DNA from: Eurosta solidaginis
Lineage: Eukaryota; Arthropoda; Insecta; Diptera; Tephritidae
Reading direction: 5' to 3'
DNA length: 64,000 nucleotides
NCBI RefSeq assembly: GCF_040869045.1
Contig: NC_090321.1
Location: 75,859,183-75,923,182 of the forward strand
Both the position numbers and the translations under genes were made by a program. Numbering within the stretch: position 1 is the stretch's first letter; each line of letters opens with the position of its first letter. The notes beneath the pieces were generated by a model that did no database searches, was not told where the DNA came from, and saw only the letters and a program-made list of their open reading frames with translations. Positions 47,679 to 58,906 of the stretch are shown here, one piece after another.

Positions 47679-48713
47679 TAAAGGGTCAATTAATGGACTT
47701 GTAACCATAAAACCATAACCCGATAAAACAGCTGATCGAACCTATCTTATGGAAATCAATGTAATCGATTAAAGGGCGAATTAATGGTGACTTATAACCA
47801 TAAAGCCATAACCAGATAAATCAGCTGATCGAACCTACCTTATGGAAAGGAATGTAATCGATTAATGGTGCCATACCATAACGCTAACGCCATAGCCAAT
47901 CAATTGGTTTTTGGTTTCTCGCCATATCCATAACCTAAAAATATTTGAGTTGGTGAATTTAATAACTTTTTTTTAGATTTTCTTCTTTGTTTTGGATACG
48001 TTATGACTAAGATACTTATTTTTTGTGGAATATGTTTGTAATTTTTTGCGTTTTCATCATTTTTATGAAATTTTCACGATTTTTAGGTTAAGGCACCATT
48101 AATCGTTCACATTGAGATGGTTATGGATATGGGTATGGTTACGACTATGGCGTTAGGGTTAAGGAAGTTCAATTTGGCTTTAATGGTGGCATACCATAAC
48201 GCTAACGCCATGGCATGATCAAAGAGCATAAATACAATAAGAGCCGTCACTCGTTATTTTTTTGGCATTTACTCGATGTATACTGAGAGGTAGTCGCTAC
48301 TTTTTTTTTTGGCGAGATGTTTATAAATGTCTTCTATACATTTTCGTGGGGTATTTGTGATACTCGCCACAAAATAACGAGTGACGGCTCTTATTGTATT
48401 TATACTCTTTGGTATGGTTACCATAGCCAACCATTTGGTTCTTGGTTTCTCGCCATATCCATAACCTAAAAATATTTGAGTTGGTGAATTTAATAACCTT
48501 TTGTAGATTTTATTCATTATTTTGGATACGTTATGACTAAGAGACTTATTTTTTGTGGAATATGTTTGTAATTTTTGCGTTTTCTTCATTTTTATGAAAT
48601 TTTCACGGTTTTTAGGTTAAGGTACCATTAATCGATCACATTGAAGATGGTTAAGGATATGGGTATAGTTACGACTATGGCATTAGGGTTAACGAAGTTT
48701 AATTAGCCCTTAA
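47679..48713. mobile_element. Composite of Harbinger-type MITEs with a nested MITE
   Basis: Blocks of the 27348-type MITE occur repeatedly: starts at about 47679 (AAGGGTCAATTAATGG) and 47772 (AAGGGCGAATTAATGG), and ends near 48180 and 48713 (TTTAATTAGCCCTT). Interior blocks such as AACAGCTGATCGAACC and TTTTTGGTTTCTCGCCATAT are duplicated. At least two copies are nested or tandem, and a separate MITE (48221-48410) splits one of them. Confidence 0.75.
48221..48410. mobile_element. 190-bp MITE with 45-bp near-perfect inverted ends
   Basis: AAAGAGCATAAATACAATAA followed by GAGCCGTCACTCGTTATTTT is mirrored at 48366-48410 with one mismatch. The centre (about 100 bp) is also partly inverted (GGCATTTACTCG, GATACTCGCC). 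Fragments of the family occur at 43465 and, weakly, 49420. The target duplication is not clear. Confidence 0.85.
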
Positions 48714-50250
48714 GTGAGGATAAGCGTTTTTTATACCCGCAAATGTAGATGTATATACACGTAAAAAGCAAGGCAAATATATAGATAACTTTAAGAATAA
48801 TAGTGATAGTTAGACTTGCATAAGAGCAAGAGCAGGAAGAGCAAGAGGAAAAACGCAAGATTTTCGGAAGAATGATGTTTCATGTTTATCTAAACGTTCC
48901 CATGGTCAGCCAGAGCAATTTAAAATAAAGTTCTCATATGCCACATATTTTTTTTTGCCATCAATGAATTTCTATAAGCTTTGATTTTTTAAAGCATCGT
49001 TGCTGTAAAACCTCTGGCGCTTTAGCCTCAATGAACCTTCCTCTTTACGCTTCGTTTATATATACCCTATACAAACCGATTGTTTAGATAAGGAGCTTTT
49101 CGTCATTTCTGCTCCATTTTAAACGATATATTACCTTCATTTGTTTGTATGCTTGTTTTTAACTCTCTAGGCTAGGCGCGCAAAGGAGAGTTAGACCCAT
49201 CTAGCAGCAATTGTTAACAACGCACGGCAGTGGTTAAATACCTCGCTACAAAACGAGTTGTGGTTAATAGCGGAGACACTCACTGGATGTTACGAATAGG
49301 ATACGATTATTGTTCAGCTCCATTCATGAAAGGTATGAAGTCTGCGGCACAGCCGAAGCATTTCCCGTCATTACTTGTTACAAATTTATCTGACAAAAAA
49401 AACAACAGCGACTACCTTAAGAAAACATCGAGTAATTCGCCAAAGTAACGAGTTACAGCTTTTATAAATAAAAACTATGATTGTAGCAGCATAAATGTGA
49501 TAAAAAAAATTAAAATTTAGGTACAGTTGATTATTGAATACAAAAACAAAAAAATTTAAGCAACTATATCGTCACTCTGATGTTTGTGAGTGTACCCAGC
49601 CTGTAGTAGCAATATAGAAATATTACGTATGTATATGTTTAAATCCAATTTCGCATTTTTGAGTGGATAATTAAAGATTTTTGATTTTATTTAACAAATA
49701 AATTAATAATAAATAATAAAGAAAAAATCATGCAAAACTGATGTACATTATTACCTCAATCATAGCGGGCGCTCATTATTATGCGTCTCAAAGGAACACG
49801 AATTATGTGACAAGTATGAGCTTAAATGATAAATGCCCGTCGACTTCCTTGGCAGAGTCCAATATCCGATACTCGCAGTAGAGGAAAGCAGGAGCCGAGT
49901 CGTTACATACGATCACTGATCAAATAAGATACGAGAGAAAATTTCCCGATATCAGTTACCACCAAATATCACTAAATTTTTAAACCACATTTGTCATCGC
50001 TTTATTTGTGAATCAATAACTATAACGATTTCGTTATTCAGTAACTATTTTGTACCGATATTTGTTTATCAACGATCAGCTGTGTTGTTAAATAAACGGT
50101 AAGTAAATTGACTGCGTTAAAAATCACGAAATTAATATTTCTGGCAAGTTAAGTTAAAAAAGAAAATCGCAACTTTAATTAAATACTTTCAAACACGAAA
50201 AGCTGCTTTATTTATAAATCGAATGGAATTTGAGTACTTGGCGTACGTTT
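48714..50250. other. Spacer with one dispersed repeat fragment
   Basis: At about 49285-49383, ATGTTACGAATAGGATACGA and CATTCATGAAAGGTATGAAG match the R-2 fragment at 17375. The rest is AT-rich with no gene recognised. Confidence 0.45.
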
Positions 50251-50253
50251 TTC

Positions 50254-50424
50254 TCACAAGATGAATATTTCGCGCCACTTTTTGTCGCATTCGGCTTTTC
50301 CATGCAGCTTTAAAAACCTAGATCCCGCTAATCCTGGAGTTTCCATCAAATAGTCCACCATCTGACTTAGCTGCTCTGCTATTGTATAGCTTCTTCTTTG
50401 AGTGCTATTACTTCTTGACGCCAT
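50254..50424 (-). pseudogene. Myb/SANT-like DNA-binding fragment, truncated
   Basis: The reverse strand has ATG at 50424 and a stop after 56 codons: MASRSNSTQRRSYTIAEQLS, a helix QMVDYLMETPG, then CDKKWREIF. This resembles the start of the Myb/SANT-like DNA-binding protein encoded by PIF/Harbinger transposons, whose domain normally continues well beyond this point. TTAAAATAG just before the ATG could be a splice acceptor. No transposase neighbours it. Assignment is tentative. Confidence 0.45.
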
Positions 50425-50675
50425 TCTATTTTAAGGTGAGAAATTGGTTATGTCGAGAGATATGAAATTAATACCGCATTTACTTACCTTTTGTTAAAAT
50501 GGGTAAAACTTTCACAATAATGACTTTTAAAAGCAGTTAGTATACGAATTTATTTATTTTTGGCATCCCTTTTGTGCTTTTCGCATATTTTAGGTTTCGT
50601 TAACCTGTGCTGCCACCTTTCTACTATTAAAACGAAATTTAAATGTCAACTATAGTTACTCAACAAAATAAATAC

Positions 50676-50864
50676 CAGGGATGCTTAACGAACGAAACGA
50701 TATCATTTCGTTACGATAATCAACGTTAATAAACGAAACGAAGTCATTTCGTTTCGTTTATTAACGTTAAGAACGTCAAATTAACGTTAATTTCACGATC
50801 TTAACGATTATTGACGTTGATTATCGTAACGAAATGACATCGTTTCGTTGGTTAAGCATGCCTG
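50676..50864. mobile_element. Palindromic MITE, copy 2 (189 bp)
   Basis: The duplication ATAAATAC is perfect (50668-50675 and 50865-50872). It starts CAGGGATGCTTAACGAACGA and ends TTAAGCATGCCTG. It is the same family as 45512-45731, with about 30 bp less in one arm. Confidence 0.93.
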
Positions 50865-51811
50865 ATAAATACACACTTCGTTTATGCTGAAAAAAACTCA
50901 AATGCAGTGGCTCACAGCTTAATTGATAATTTTATTTAAAATATCGCAAATTCCCTAAAAGAAACCACATTCAAAAAAATGTCAAAGGTTATTCAAAGGT
51001 AATACGCCAATTACACGGCTCAAGTATCCTTGTGCCAATTACCAATTTGCACAAGGATTTGCCCGGTGTGTGCACTGGTTGCGCTATTTGCACAGGGAAC
51101 TGCGCTAAAATCAAAACGATTTTGATATTTACGCATGTCTGCAAATATTGCACATGCTTTTTTCTTCGTGTGTGGTGAATGTTACACAGTTTACCTGTGG
51201 TTTCTGATAATATAACATCAGTAATTATTGCTTAAAAATGTTAATATCAAAGGCGTAAGGACCATCTCTAGCTTGTAACAGGAATTCACACAAATTCAAT
51301 AATACATAATAATTTTTTATACAATTAGAACACATGTTTCATTTGTTGCGCCACTTTAAAAATGAATATTGCGCCGTGCTGCAATGAGTTGAGCTGTTCT
51401 TGCAATTAAAATATATATATTATAAAGACAATGGAAAATAAACGCTTCTGATGCTAGTTATACCGTGAATTACCAGCACTGTGGAAAATAAAGAGTGATT
51501 TTTTATACAATTAGTGCCTTTTTTATACAATTAAAATACATGTTTCATTTGTTGCGCTACTTTAAAAATGAATATTGCGCAGTGTTTATGAGCCATGTAT
51601 GTCAAAATTTTCATTTGCACAAATTTCGTCTTTTATATTTGCGCATGGTTTTGTGTCGTGTATGGGCCATCTAAAAGGAGAATTAATCAAAATTTGAAAA
51701 AATGACCATCGAAATTTTCAATTTTTTTTCCAGAATTTCTAGAAAATTTTGAGTATGCAGTTTTGTAGCCCAATAAATTTTATTATAATAATGTGCAAGT
51801 TAGAAATAGCT

Positions 51812-51963
51812 CAAAATTTTTCCTGAATTTTCAGAATTTTTTTCGTCGAGGGTGTTGAGCAATTTCTTCCATACATCGCATGAACAAAAATGCACTTTGT
51901 ATGTGCGAAATTGCTCAACACCTCGACGAAAAAAATTCTGGAAATTCAGGAAAAATTTTGAGC
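51812..51963. repeat. 150-bp imperfect palindrome inside the fold-back element
   Basis: AAATTTTTCCTGAATTTTCA with GTCGAGGGTGTTGAGCAATT is mirrored by AATTGCTCAACACCTCGACG and the following bases. The centre is near 51886. It could form a strong hairpin in either nucleic acid. Confidence 0.85.
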
Positions 51964-53362
51964 TGTTTTTTTGGTGGTCATTTTTGAAATTTTGATTAAT
52001 TCTCCTTACCTTTGAAATTTTTTTGAATGTGGTTTCTTTTAGGGAATTTGCGATATTTTAAAAGAAAATTATCAATTAAGCTGTGAGCCACTGCATTTGA
52101 GTTTGTTTCAGCATAAACCAAGTGTGTATTTATTTTGTTGACTAACTGTATTTCGAGTCGTTAAAACTAAGTTAGTGAATAGTACAATCGATAGGGCAAG
52201 CGACAAAATCGTAAACTAAAATCTCGACAAATCGCATCATTATAAGCATCTATATTTAGCAACTGCATTTTTCTGGCATTAATCAATAACTCCGCGTTTT
52301 ACCTACATAAAAAATTTTTTTTATACTCAGCTGAGCAGAGCTCACAGAGTATATTAACTTTGTTCGCATAACGGTAATCCGTAACGGCATAAACTAATCG
52401 AGATAGATATAGACTTATAGAAGTCAAAATGATGTGGGCGAAAAAAGAAATTCATTTAGCATGCCCGTCCGTCCGTCCGTAAACACGATAACTTGAGTAA
52501 ATTTTGAGGTATCTTGATGAAATTTGGTGTGTGTGGTCTCAGATCGCTATTTAAAATGAACGAAATCGGACTACAACCGCGCCCACTTTTTCGATATCGA
52601 AAATTTCGAAAAACCGAAAAAGTGCGATAATTCATTACCATAGACAGATAAAGCGATGAAACTTGGTAGGTGCGTTGAAATTATGACGCAAAATAGAAAA
52701 TTAGTAAAATTTTAGACAATGGGCGTGCACCGCCCACTTTTAAAAGAAGGTAATTTAAAAGTTTTGCATGCTGTAATTTGGCAGTCGTTAAAGATATCAT
52801 GATAAATTTGGCAGGAACGTTACTCCTATTACTATATGTATGCTTAATAAAAATTAACAAAATCGGATGACGAACACGCCCACTTAAAAAAAATGTTTAA
52901 GTCAAATTTTAACAAACAGAATTATATATTTACAGTATATAAATAAATTATGTCAAAATTTAACTCCAATAATGATATAGTGCAACAAAATACAAAAATA
53001 AAAAAAATTTCAAAATGGGTGTGGCTCCGCCATTTTTCATTTAATTTGTCTAGAATGCTTTTAATGCCATAAATCGAACAAAAATTTAACAATCCTTGTG
53101 AAATTTGGTAAGGGCATAGCTTCTATGACGATAACTGGTTTCTGTGAAAATGGGCGAAATCGGTGGAAGCCACGTCCAGTTTTTATACACAGTGGACCGT
53201 CTGTCCTTCCGCTCGGCCGTTAACATCGGCAAAATCCGACTATGACCACGCCGACTTTTTGATATCGAAAATTTAGAAAAATGAAAAAATTCCATATTTC
53301 TATACCAAATACGAAAAAAGGGATGAAACATGGTGATTGGATTAGTTTTTTGACCATATTAA

Positions 53363-56230
53363 CCCTAGAACACACACCCGGGTACAAATGTATCCAGTAT
53401 TAACTTTGACGTGTTGTAACTTTTGAACCGCTATACCTAGAGTATTGTAACTTCGGATCTAGGAAGATTATTTAGTTTTGAGTTCAATTTGAACCAGATC
53501 GGACCATTGGTTCAGGAGCTACAGCCTTCCAAACACATTATATAGGTAAACACACACCCGGGATACGTTTGTACCCCAATAGTAAAAATCCTCATAATAA
53601 TCAAAAAAAACATTTTTTATATTATTTTTTTATTTGAAGAATTAAAAATATTCATTTCACACATTATATTATTGACTTTTATTATAAAAATTATAAAAAT
53701 GCATCTTATATCTAAGGAAAATCATGGCAAATAGAGCAATTTGTTGATGTGACCGAATGTACAAGACACATTGACTTCTTACATTTGGCGCACAGCTTTC
53801 TGGTTTTTCTACGGCGTTTTTCCTCTTGTGCGTAACATAAATAGCAAGATCCGGACACAGGTTTTGGCGTGCGCGCTGCGGCAGATGTTGATGCTGCTGT
53901 TGACACCATTGATTCCAGCGGTCGGTTGAAATATGCTTCAATAGCAATTTTAGTCGAAAAATTTCGCGTCACTTGACGATTTATGGCTCTGGCTTCAATA
54001 ATGGGCATACACAATGCTTCAGCCAAGCTGCGCAGGATCTGCTTACGCTTGTTGTTTGTTCTCCAAAGCAACATAGGGTTATTCAAATCGTAGACAATGT
54101 AGGCTGCAAGAGCTGTAATGTCCAACATATTGAAGAACATCGCTAGTGGCCATCGTTTTGTTTGTCTTTGTGTTGGATATTCCGCAAACATTTGGTTCAT
54201 TCGATCAACACCACCTTTGGTACGATTATAATATTCAATTATTTCAGGTTTCCCACTGTCAGCTATTTCAGCATCATTATGCATGGTCGAAAGCAAAATT
54301 ACTGCTTTATTTTTTTTGGGAACATAAGAGCACATTGTCACATTATTTTTGAAGCCAAATGTCGTTGAACCAATTGTCCTGTTTTTGTTCTGCTTCATTT
54401 CTTGAGGAATATATGATTTGTTTTTGCGCAAAGTTCCAACGATCGTGAGTTTCCAGGTGAGAAGCAGTTCTGCAACTGGCAAGGTCGTAAAAAAATTGTC
54501 CATTTAATGTTTCGGCTACTTCCTTGGTATTTTGTAGACAAATCCTTCACCACTCGTTCGCCTGGGTTCGTTTCCCTACCAGTTTCTGCTTGGCCAGTAT
54601 ATATTTGTCCATGCAGTGGATATGCATTTGTGGCATCGCAAATCCACCAAATATTGGCACCATATTTAGCAGGTTTTGACGGTATGTACTGCGTAAACCG
54701 TGTGCGCCCACGGTAAGGAAATAATTGTTCATCAATCGTCAAGCATGAGCTGGGCTTGTAATGTGCAGCAAGATTATTGTTCATCATCGTCCACAACTCA
54801 CTGATCGGTGCTGCTTTATCAGTTAGTAAGCGTCTTGCACGAGTGTTTTTATCGTCAAATCTTAGGAACCGCAATATCGAACAGAAACGGTTGACTCCCA
54901 TTGTGGCGCGATATAAAGGATAGTTTTTGACGCTCCATAAATCTCGAACATGTTCTCCATTGCTATGGTTCGCACCAGTCATAATAAGTATGCCAAAAAA
55001 TGCATACAGCTCTGTTATTGACACAGGCGTCCATGACTTAGGAGTTTTGTTTGGATGCGCATTGTTGTAAGCATTATAAGTTTCTTTTGCTAACTTATTT
55101 GTGTGGCGCATAATTATATCAACCATTTCAACGTTCATGAAACATTTGAATGTTTGATCTATTGACAACATTTCAGTGCATCTAGCTGGTCCAGAACGTT
55201 CTCTTATAATATTTTGTCCGAGTACCTGACGACTTACATTTGGTTCTTTCATCCACTCAGTACCATCACGTGCAACAAATTTTTCGCCACTAGCAGATAA
55301 TTCATTATTTTCTTCTACTTCTTCATCTTCTTCCGCATCGTCTTCTTCATCATCCTCATAGTCCGCATAATCAGGTAATACTTCTGCGGCACTTTGCGAA
55401 ACTTCAGCATCGTCATCAGCAATTTCAATGTCATTGAATTGAATTTCTTCTTCATCTACTGAGTCAAAGTCATAGGGAGCGTCATCGTCACAAATTTCAT
55501 CAAATAAAGATTGTATATATGATTCTCGCGGTTCCTCAGTTAGTCTGCATAATAAAAAAAATTAGTATATGTTTACATTGTTGCTTATTTTACATTTTTT
55601 ACCTTCTATATGCTGCTTTTGATAAATATTCGTTTCTTCTTGAAGTCATTTCGTATCCAGTTATTTATAGTTTCAGTTATATTTATTTTCACTTATATTT
55701 TCACTTCTTACACTTTTGAGCACCAAAACAATAATGAATATATCAACAGGCAGCATTTATAACAACACCTCGTGTGAAAACAACCCTTGCAGCTGCATAT
55801 AAAATACAAAAACTAGTTATACCAGTGTATTTGCTACCTACGTACCCATACCTTGCGCGACCTTTTTGCACATATCTTTTGAACCAGGTAGAATATTTCA
55901 ATGAAATAAAAACCAAAATGTGTATTCGTTGTTACTCACAAGTATATTATTATAAATTATATTATTTTGTTTTGCATTTATCAGGACAACAACAAAAACA
56001 AAAATCCACTGTTGCATGTCCTGACTTTATTTGCCCATATCTCTGGAACCAGTAGGAATATTCGAATGAAGCAAAAGACAAAATACTTGTTATATATTAA
56101 AATATACATTTCAAAAAAAAATCACAGAAATCGGTGAATAAGCATTAAAAAAACCGCAAAATAAGGTCCCGGGTACAAACGTATCCCGGATGTGTGTTTA
56201 CGTGGTATTTTCTGGGTGTGTGTTCTAGGG
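53363..56230 (-). mobile_element. piggyBac transposon with TTAA duplication
   Basis: The element is flanked by TTAA (53359-53362 and 56231-56234). The ends are CCCTAGAACACACACCCGGG and GTGTGTGTTCTAGGG, with sub-terminal inverted copies of ACACACCCGGGATACGTTTG near 53550 and 56170. It is 2868 bp long and holds a transposase gene on the reverse strand with one frameshift. It sits inside repeat R-1, so it is younger than that copy. Confidence 0.96.
53712..55649 (-). CDS. piggyBac transposase (one frameshift, one short intron)
   Basis: The ATG is at 55649-55647; a 47-nt first exon (MTSRRNEYLSKAAYR) is joined over a 58-bp GT-AG intron (55602-55545) to the main exon, which ends at 53712. A very acidic N-terminal region (runs of D and E, 55280-55500) precedes the transposase core (from MKEPNVSRQVLGQNIIRERS). 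The catalytic aspartates are visible in TIDEQLFPYRGR, MDNFFTT and TKGGVDRMNQM; in the last motif an Asp found three residues later in the insect reference family is Asn. A RING-like cysteine domain ends the protein (CYLCYAQE...CAKCKKSMCLVH...CSICHDF). A one-base loss near 54503-54508 shifts the frame. Length would be about 626 residues, slightly above the usual near-600. Confidence 0.9.
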
Positions 56231-56709
56231 TTAAGTAGAAGAAAATGAAAAAGTTATGCAGGGCGAAATCATAAGCACTTGGAATCATGGCAGGAATACT
56301 GTTCGTGGTATTACATATATAAATAAATTAGCGGTACCCGACAGATGATGTTCTGGGTCACCTTGGTCCACATTTTGGTCGATATCGCGAAAACGCCTTC
56401 ACATATACAACTGAGGGCCACTCCTTTTTAAAATACTCATTAACACCTTTCATTTGATACCCATGTCCTACAAACACATTCTAGAGTCACCCCTGGTCCA
56501 CCTTCATGGCGATATCTCGAAAAGGCGTCCACCTATAGAACTAAGGCCCACTCCCTTTTAAAATACTCTTTAATACCTTCCATTTGATACCCATGTCCTA
56601 CAAACACATTCCAGGGTTACCCTAGGTTCATTTTCCTACATGGTGATTTTCCCTTATTTGACAAAGGATGAAGGAAAATCTTTCCAAAAAACGTCACCCT
56701 TGGTCTGCA

Positions 56710-57231
56710 ATTTGGCAGATAAGCAGAGCTCACAGAGTATATTAATTTTGTTCGCATAACGGTATAAATTAATCGAGATAAATTTAGACTTCCATATATC
56801 AAAAGTATCAGGGTGAAAAAGAAATTCACTAAGCCACGTCCGTCCGTGTGTCCGTAAACACGATAACTTGAGTAAATTTTGAGGTATATAAATGAAATTT
56901 GGTATGTAGATTCCTTGGCACTCATCTCAGATCGCTTTTTAAAATGAACGAAATTAATTAAGAATAAAGAAAATAATTAAGAGCTCTTTGAAAATATTTC
57001 AGTGGTGATTAAAGAATATTATAAAGAAATGCGTTCAAATTTAACCAAATTTTCATATTTAAAAAAAAATATTCAATAACGAATTGATAGCTGAAGAAAG
57101 ATAGCAAAGGAAAGTTGCTCCACTTTTTAGTATTGTCATTTGTATGTATCCATGAAAAAGACAATTTTGTCTCCAAAGCTCTCAGCTGAGTATGTACGGT
57201 TATACCCGAACTTAGCCTTCCTTACTTGTTA
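56710..57231 (+). repeat. Dispersed repeat R-1, internally deleted copy
   Basis: GCAGAGCTCACAGAGTATAT at the start and CTCAGCTGAGTATG, a hairpin-like ACGGTTATACCCGAACTTAG and CTTCCTTACTTGTT at the end. The middle is replaced by AT-rich sequence at 56950-57160. Confidence 0.75.
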
Positions 57232-57377
57232 TATTTCAACTTTTGCAACGCAAAAACTTTAATACTGGTTTTCTTGAAAACGGCTTTTTCTGTTATGCCT
57301 GAAAGCCACAGAGTTAAATGAGACGATATCATACTGTAAAGAATTTTATGAAATGCTCGATTTTTATGCTCCTTCTG

Positions 57378-57855
57378 TTGTACGAATCATTGAACTGTCG
57401 AATAAATAACTCAAATATTCAGTATAGCAAAATGTTCTCTATTTACAACTCTATCTACTGTAACACTTCACAACTAAATTACTCGCGGACTTTACTTATA
57501 GCGTGCTAAAATCAACTAAGTAATTATTCCTCAGCTTGCTGTGCTCTTATACTCTCAGTTGCCTCGTTAACTACTTCTCCTAGGGTCTAGACTTTTCCCG
57601 ATAAGCCTTCTCGAACAGCTACTTATTTATTTCTCATTTCTGTAACTGATATTCACGTTTGTCCTCTAGTTATATGCGTGTATATGTGTGCGTAATAGCT
57701 TCTGCTCTTAGGTGATGATTACGTGATGATCGACTGTTTATCTTCTTCGCTCTTATCTGCTGGCTACATTTGTGTATGTGAAATGCTATCTTCGTTTGTT
57801 TTGCATTTATTTACTAGCAGTATAGAGATGTATCGGAATGCTAATATTCGCCACA
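57378..57855 (-). repeat. 3' LTR of the broken gypsy element
   Basis: On the reverse strand it starts TGTGGCGAATATTAGCATTC right after a purine-rich GTTGAGGGCAC. It shares CTTAGGTGATGATTACG-like and TATTCAGTATAGCAAAATG-like blocks with the solo LTR at 43581. The TATA box is altered (TATAAGAG). Confidence 0.8.
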
Positions 57856-58900
57856 GTGCCCTCAACCTAAGTCTGACCGTTCCGATCAGAAAAATGTTCC
57901 GATCTAAACGCTTTCAGCCTTTCCAAATGAACAACTGTATGTGGTAAACAACATCGTTGATCTGTTTGACAACTTTGTATGGGCCTGCCTAATTACACTG
58001 CAATTTCTGTGACAAGACTTTCTTTCGTTGTGGGTTGTATAACAGCATCAAATTTCCTTCCAGAAAACCTTCGGCAACCGGATATTAATTGTAAACTGTT
58101 CCACTGTGTCCAATATGTCTTGGCGACACAACTCTCTGCTGACATGTCATCTCTATTTGGCCCCTCGATTCGTTCGACCCTTACATAACATGTGACAGAT
58201 CTGTATCTTCTAGCTGACTCTTCCTTAGTTGTTCCATTTCCCATTCATCCCTGCACGTTATTCTCATAAGCCGAGCATCTATAATGTCTTCTTCAGCCTC
58301 AGTTTTTGAATAGTGTTTGCATTCCAAATCACATGGTCTTTGTGATATTGCATCAGCATTCCATGGGTGCCACCTTTTTGATGCTTAATGGAGAAGTCAT
58401 AGCTTTGTAGTCGCTCGATCCAACGTGCCAATTGACCTTCTTGATTACAGAACTGCAGGAGCAATTTCAACGCCACGTGATATGTCCTGACGCTGAATCG
58501 CTGCTCGTAGAAGTACTTGTGATAATGTTTAATGCACTCTACCAATGCCAACAGCTCTCCCCGTGTAATGCAATATTTCCTCTCCGGTTTTCCAATTGAT
58601 GGGCTGAATAGGCAACTACATTTTCCTGTCCGTCGACCAGTTGGGACAAAATGCCTCCTATAGCATATGCATCTATATCTAGAATAAACGCTGCTCCTGG
58701 AATCGGATATGGCAGCATTAGGGCAGTGCACAAAAGCTCTTTCAATGTTTGAAAAGCCAATTCTTGCTCCTTCTTCCATTCAAACGCTTTAAATTTGCTT
58801 GTAAGCTCGTGAAGCCTATGGGCTGCACTGGCAAAGTTTTGTACAAATCGGCGGTAATACGTGCACAGCACGAGGAAACTTCTTAATTCATTCAGGTTCT
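57856..58900 (-). pseudogene. Gypsy RNase H and integrase C-terminal remnant
   Basis: From 58871 the reverse strand reads CTYYRRFVQNFASAAHRLHE (end of the RT connection), then an RNase H-like block (FILDIDAYAIGGILSQLVDG) and, after frameshifts, REKYC-type sequence, FSVRTYHVALKLLLQFCNQE and GQLARWIERLQSYDFSIKHQ. The integrase core is deleted. A scrambled integrase C-terminus (around PYKVVKQIND and VVHLERLKAF in several frames) leads into the LTR. Multiple stops make it non-functional. Confidence 0.82.
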
Positions 58901-58906
58901 GTAATC

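Larger units (their letters stand above)
50645..52155. mobile_element. Fold-back element with about 150-bp arms, arm split by a MITE
   Basis: The left arm (50645-50675 continuing at 50865-50995) and right arm (about 52008-52155) are inverted copies. They share CAACAAAATAAATACACACT, AATGCAGTGGCTCACAGCTT and CGCAAATTCCCTAAAAGAAA. The left arm is interrupted by the palindromic MITE 50676-50864. The middle has direct repeats (ACATGTTTCATTTGTTGCGC at about 51330 and 51540). No protein is encoded. Confidence 0.85.
52323..56690 (+). repeat. Dispersed repeat R-1, second copy, split by piggyBac
   Basis: It begins ATACTCAGCTGAGCAGAGCT (52323) and runs parallel to 25062-26673 through 53358, then resumes after the piggyBac element at 56235 (GTAGAAGAAAATGAAAAAGT). 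About 50 bp of R-1 present in the other copy are missing just before the insertion. The end, near 56640-56690, lacks the terminal hairpin. Confidence 0.8.
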
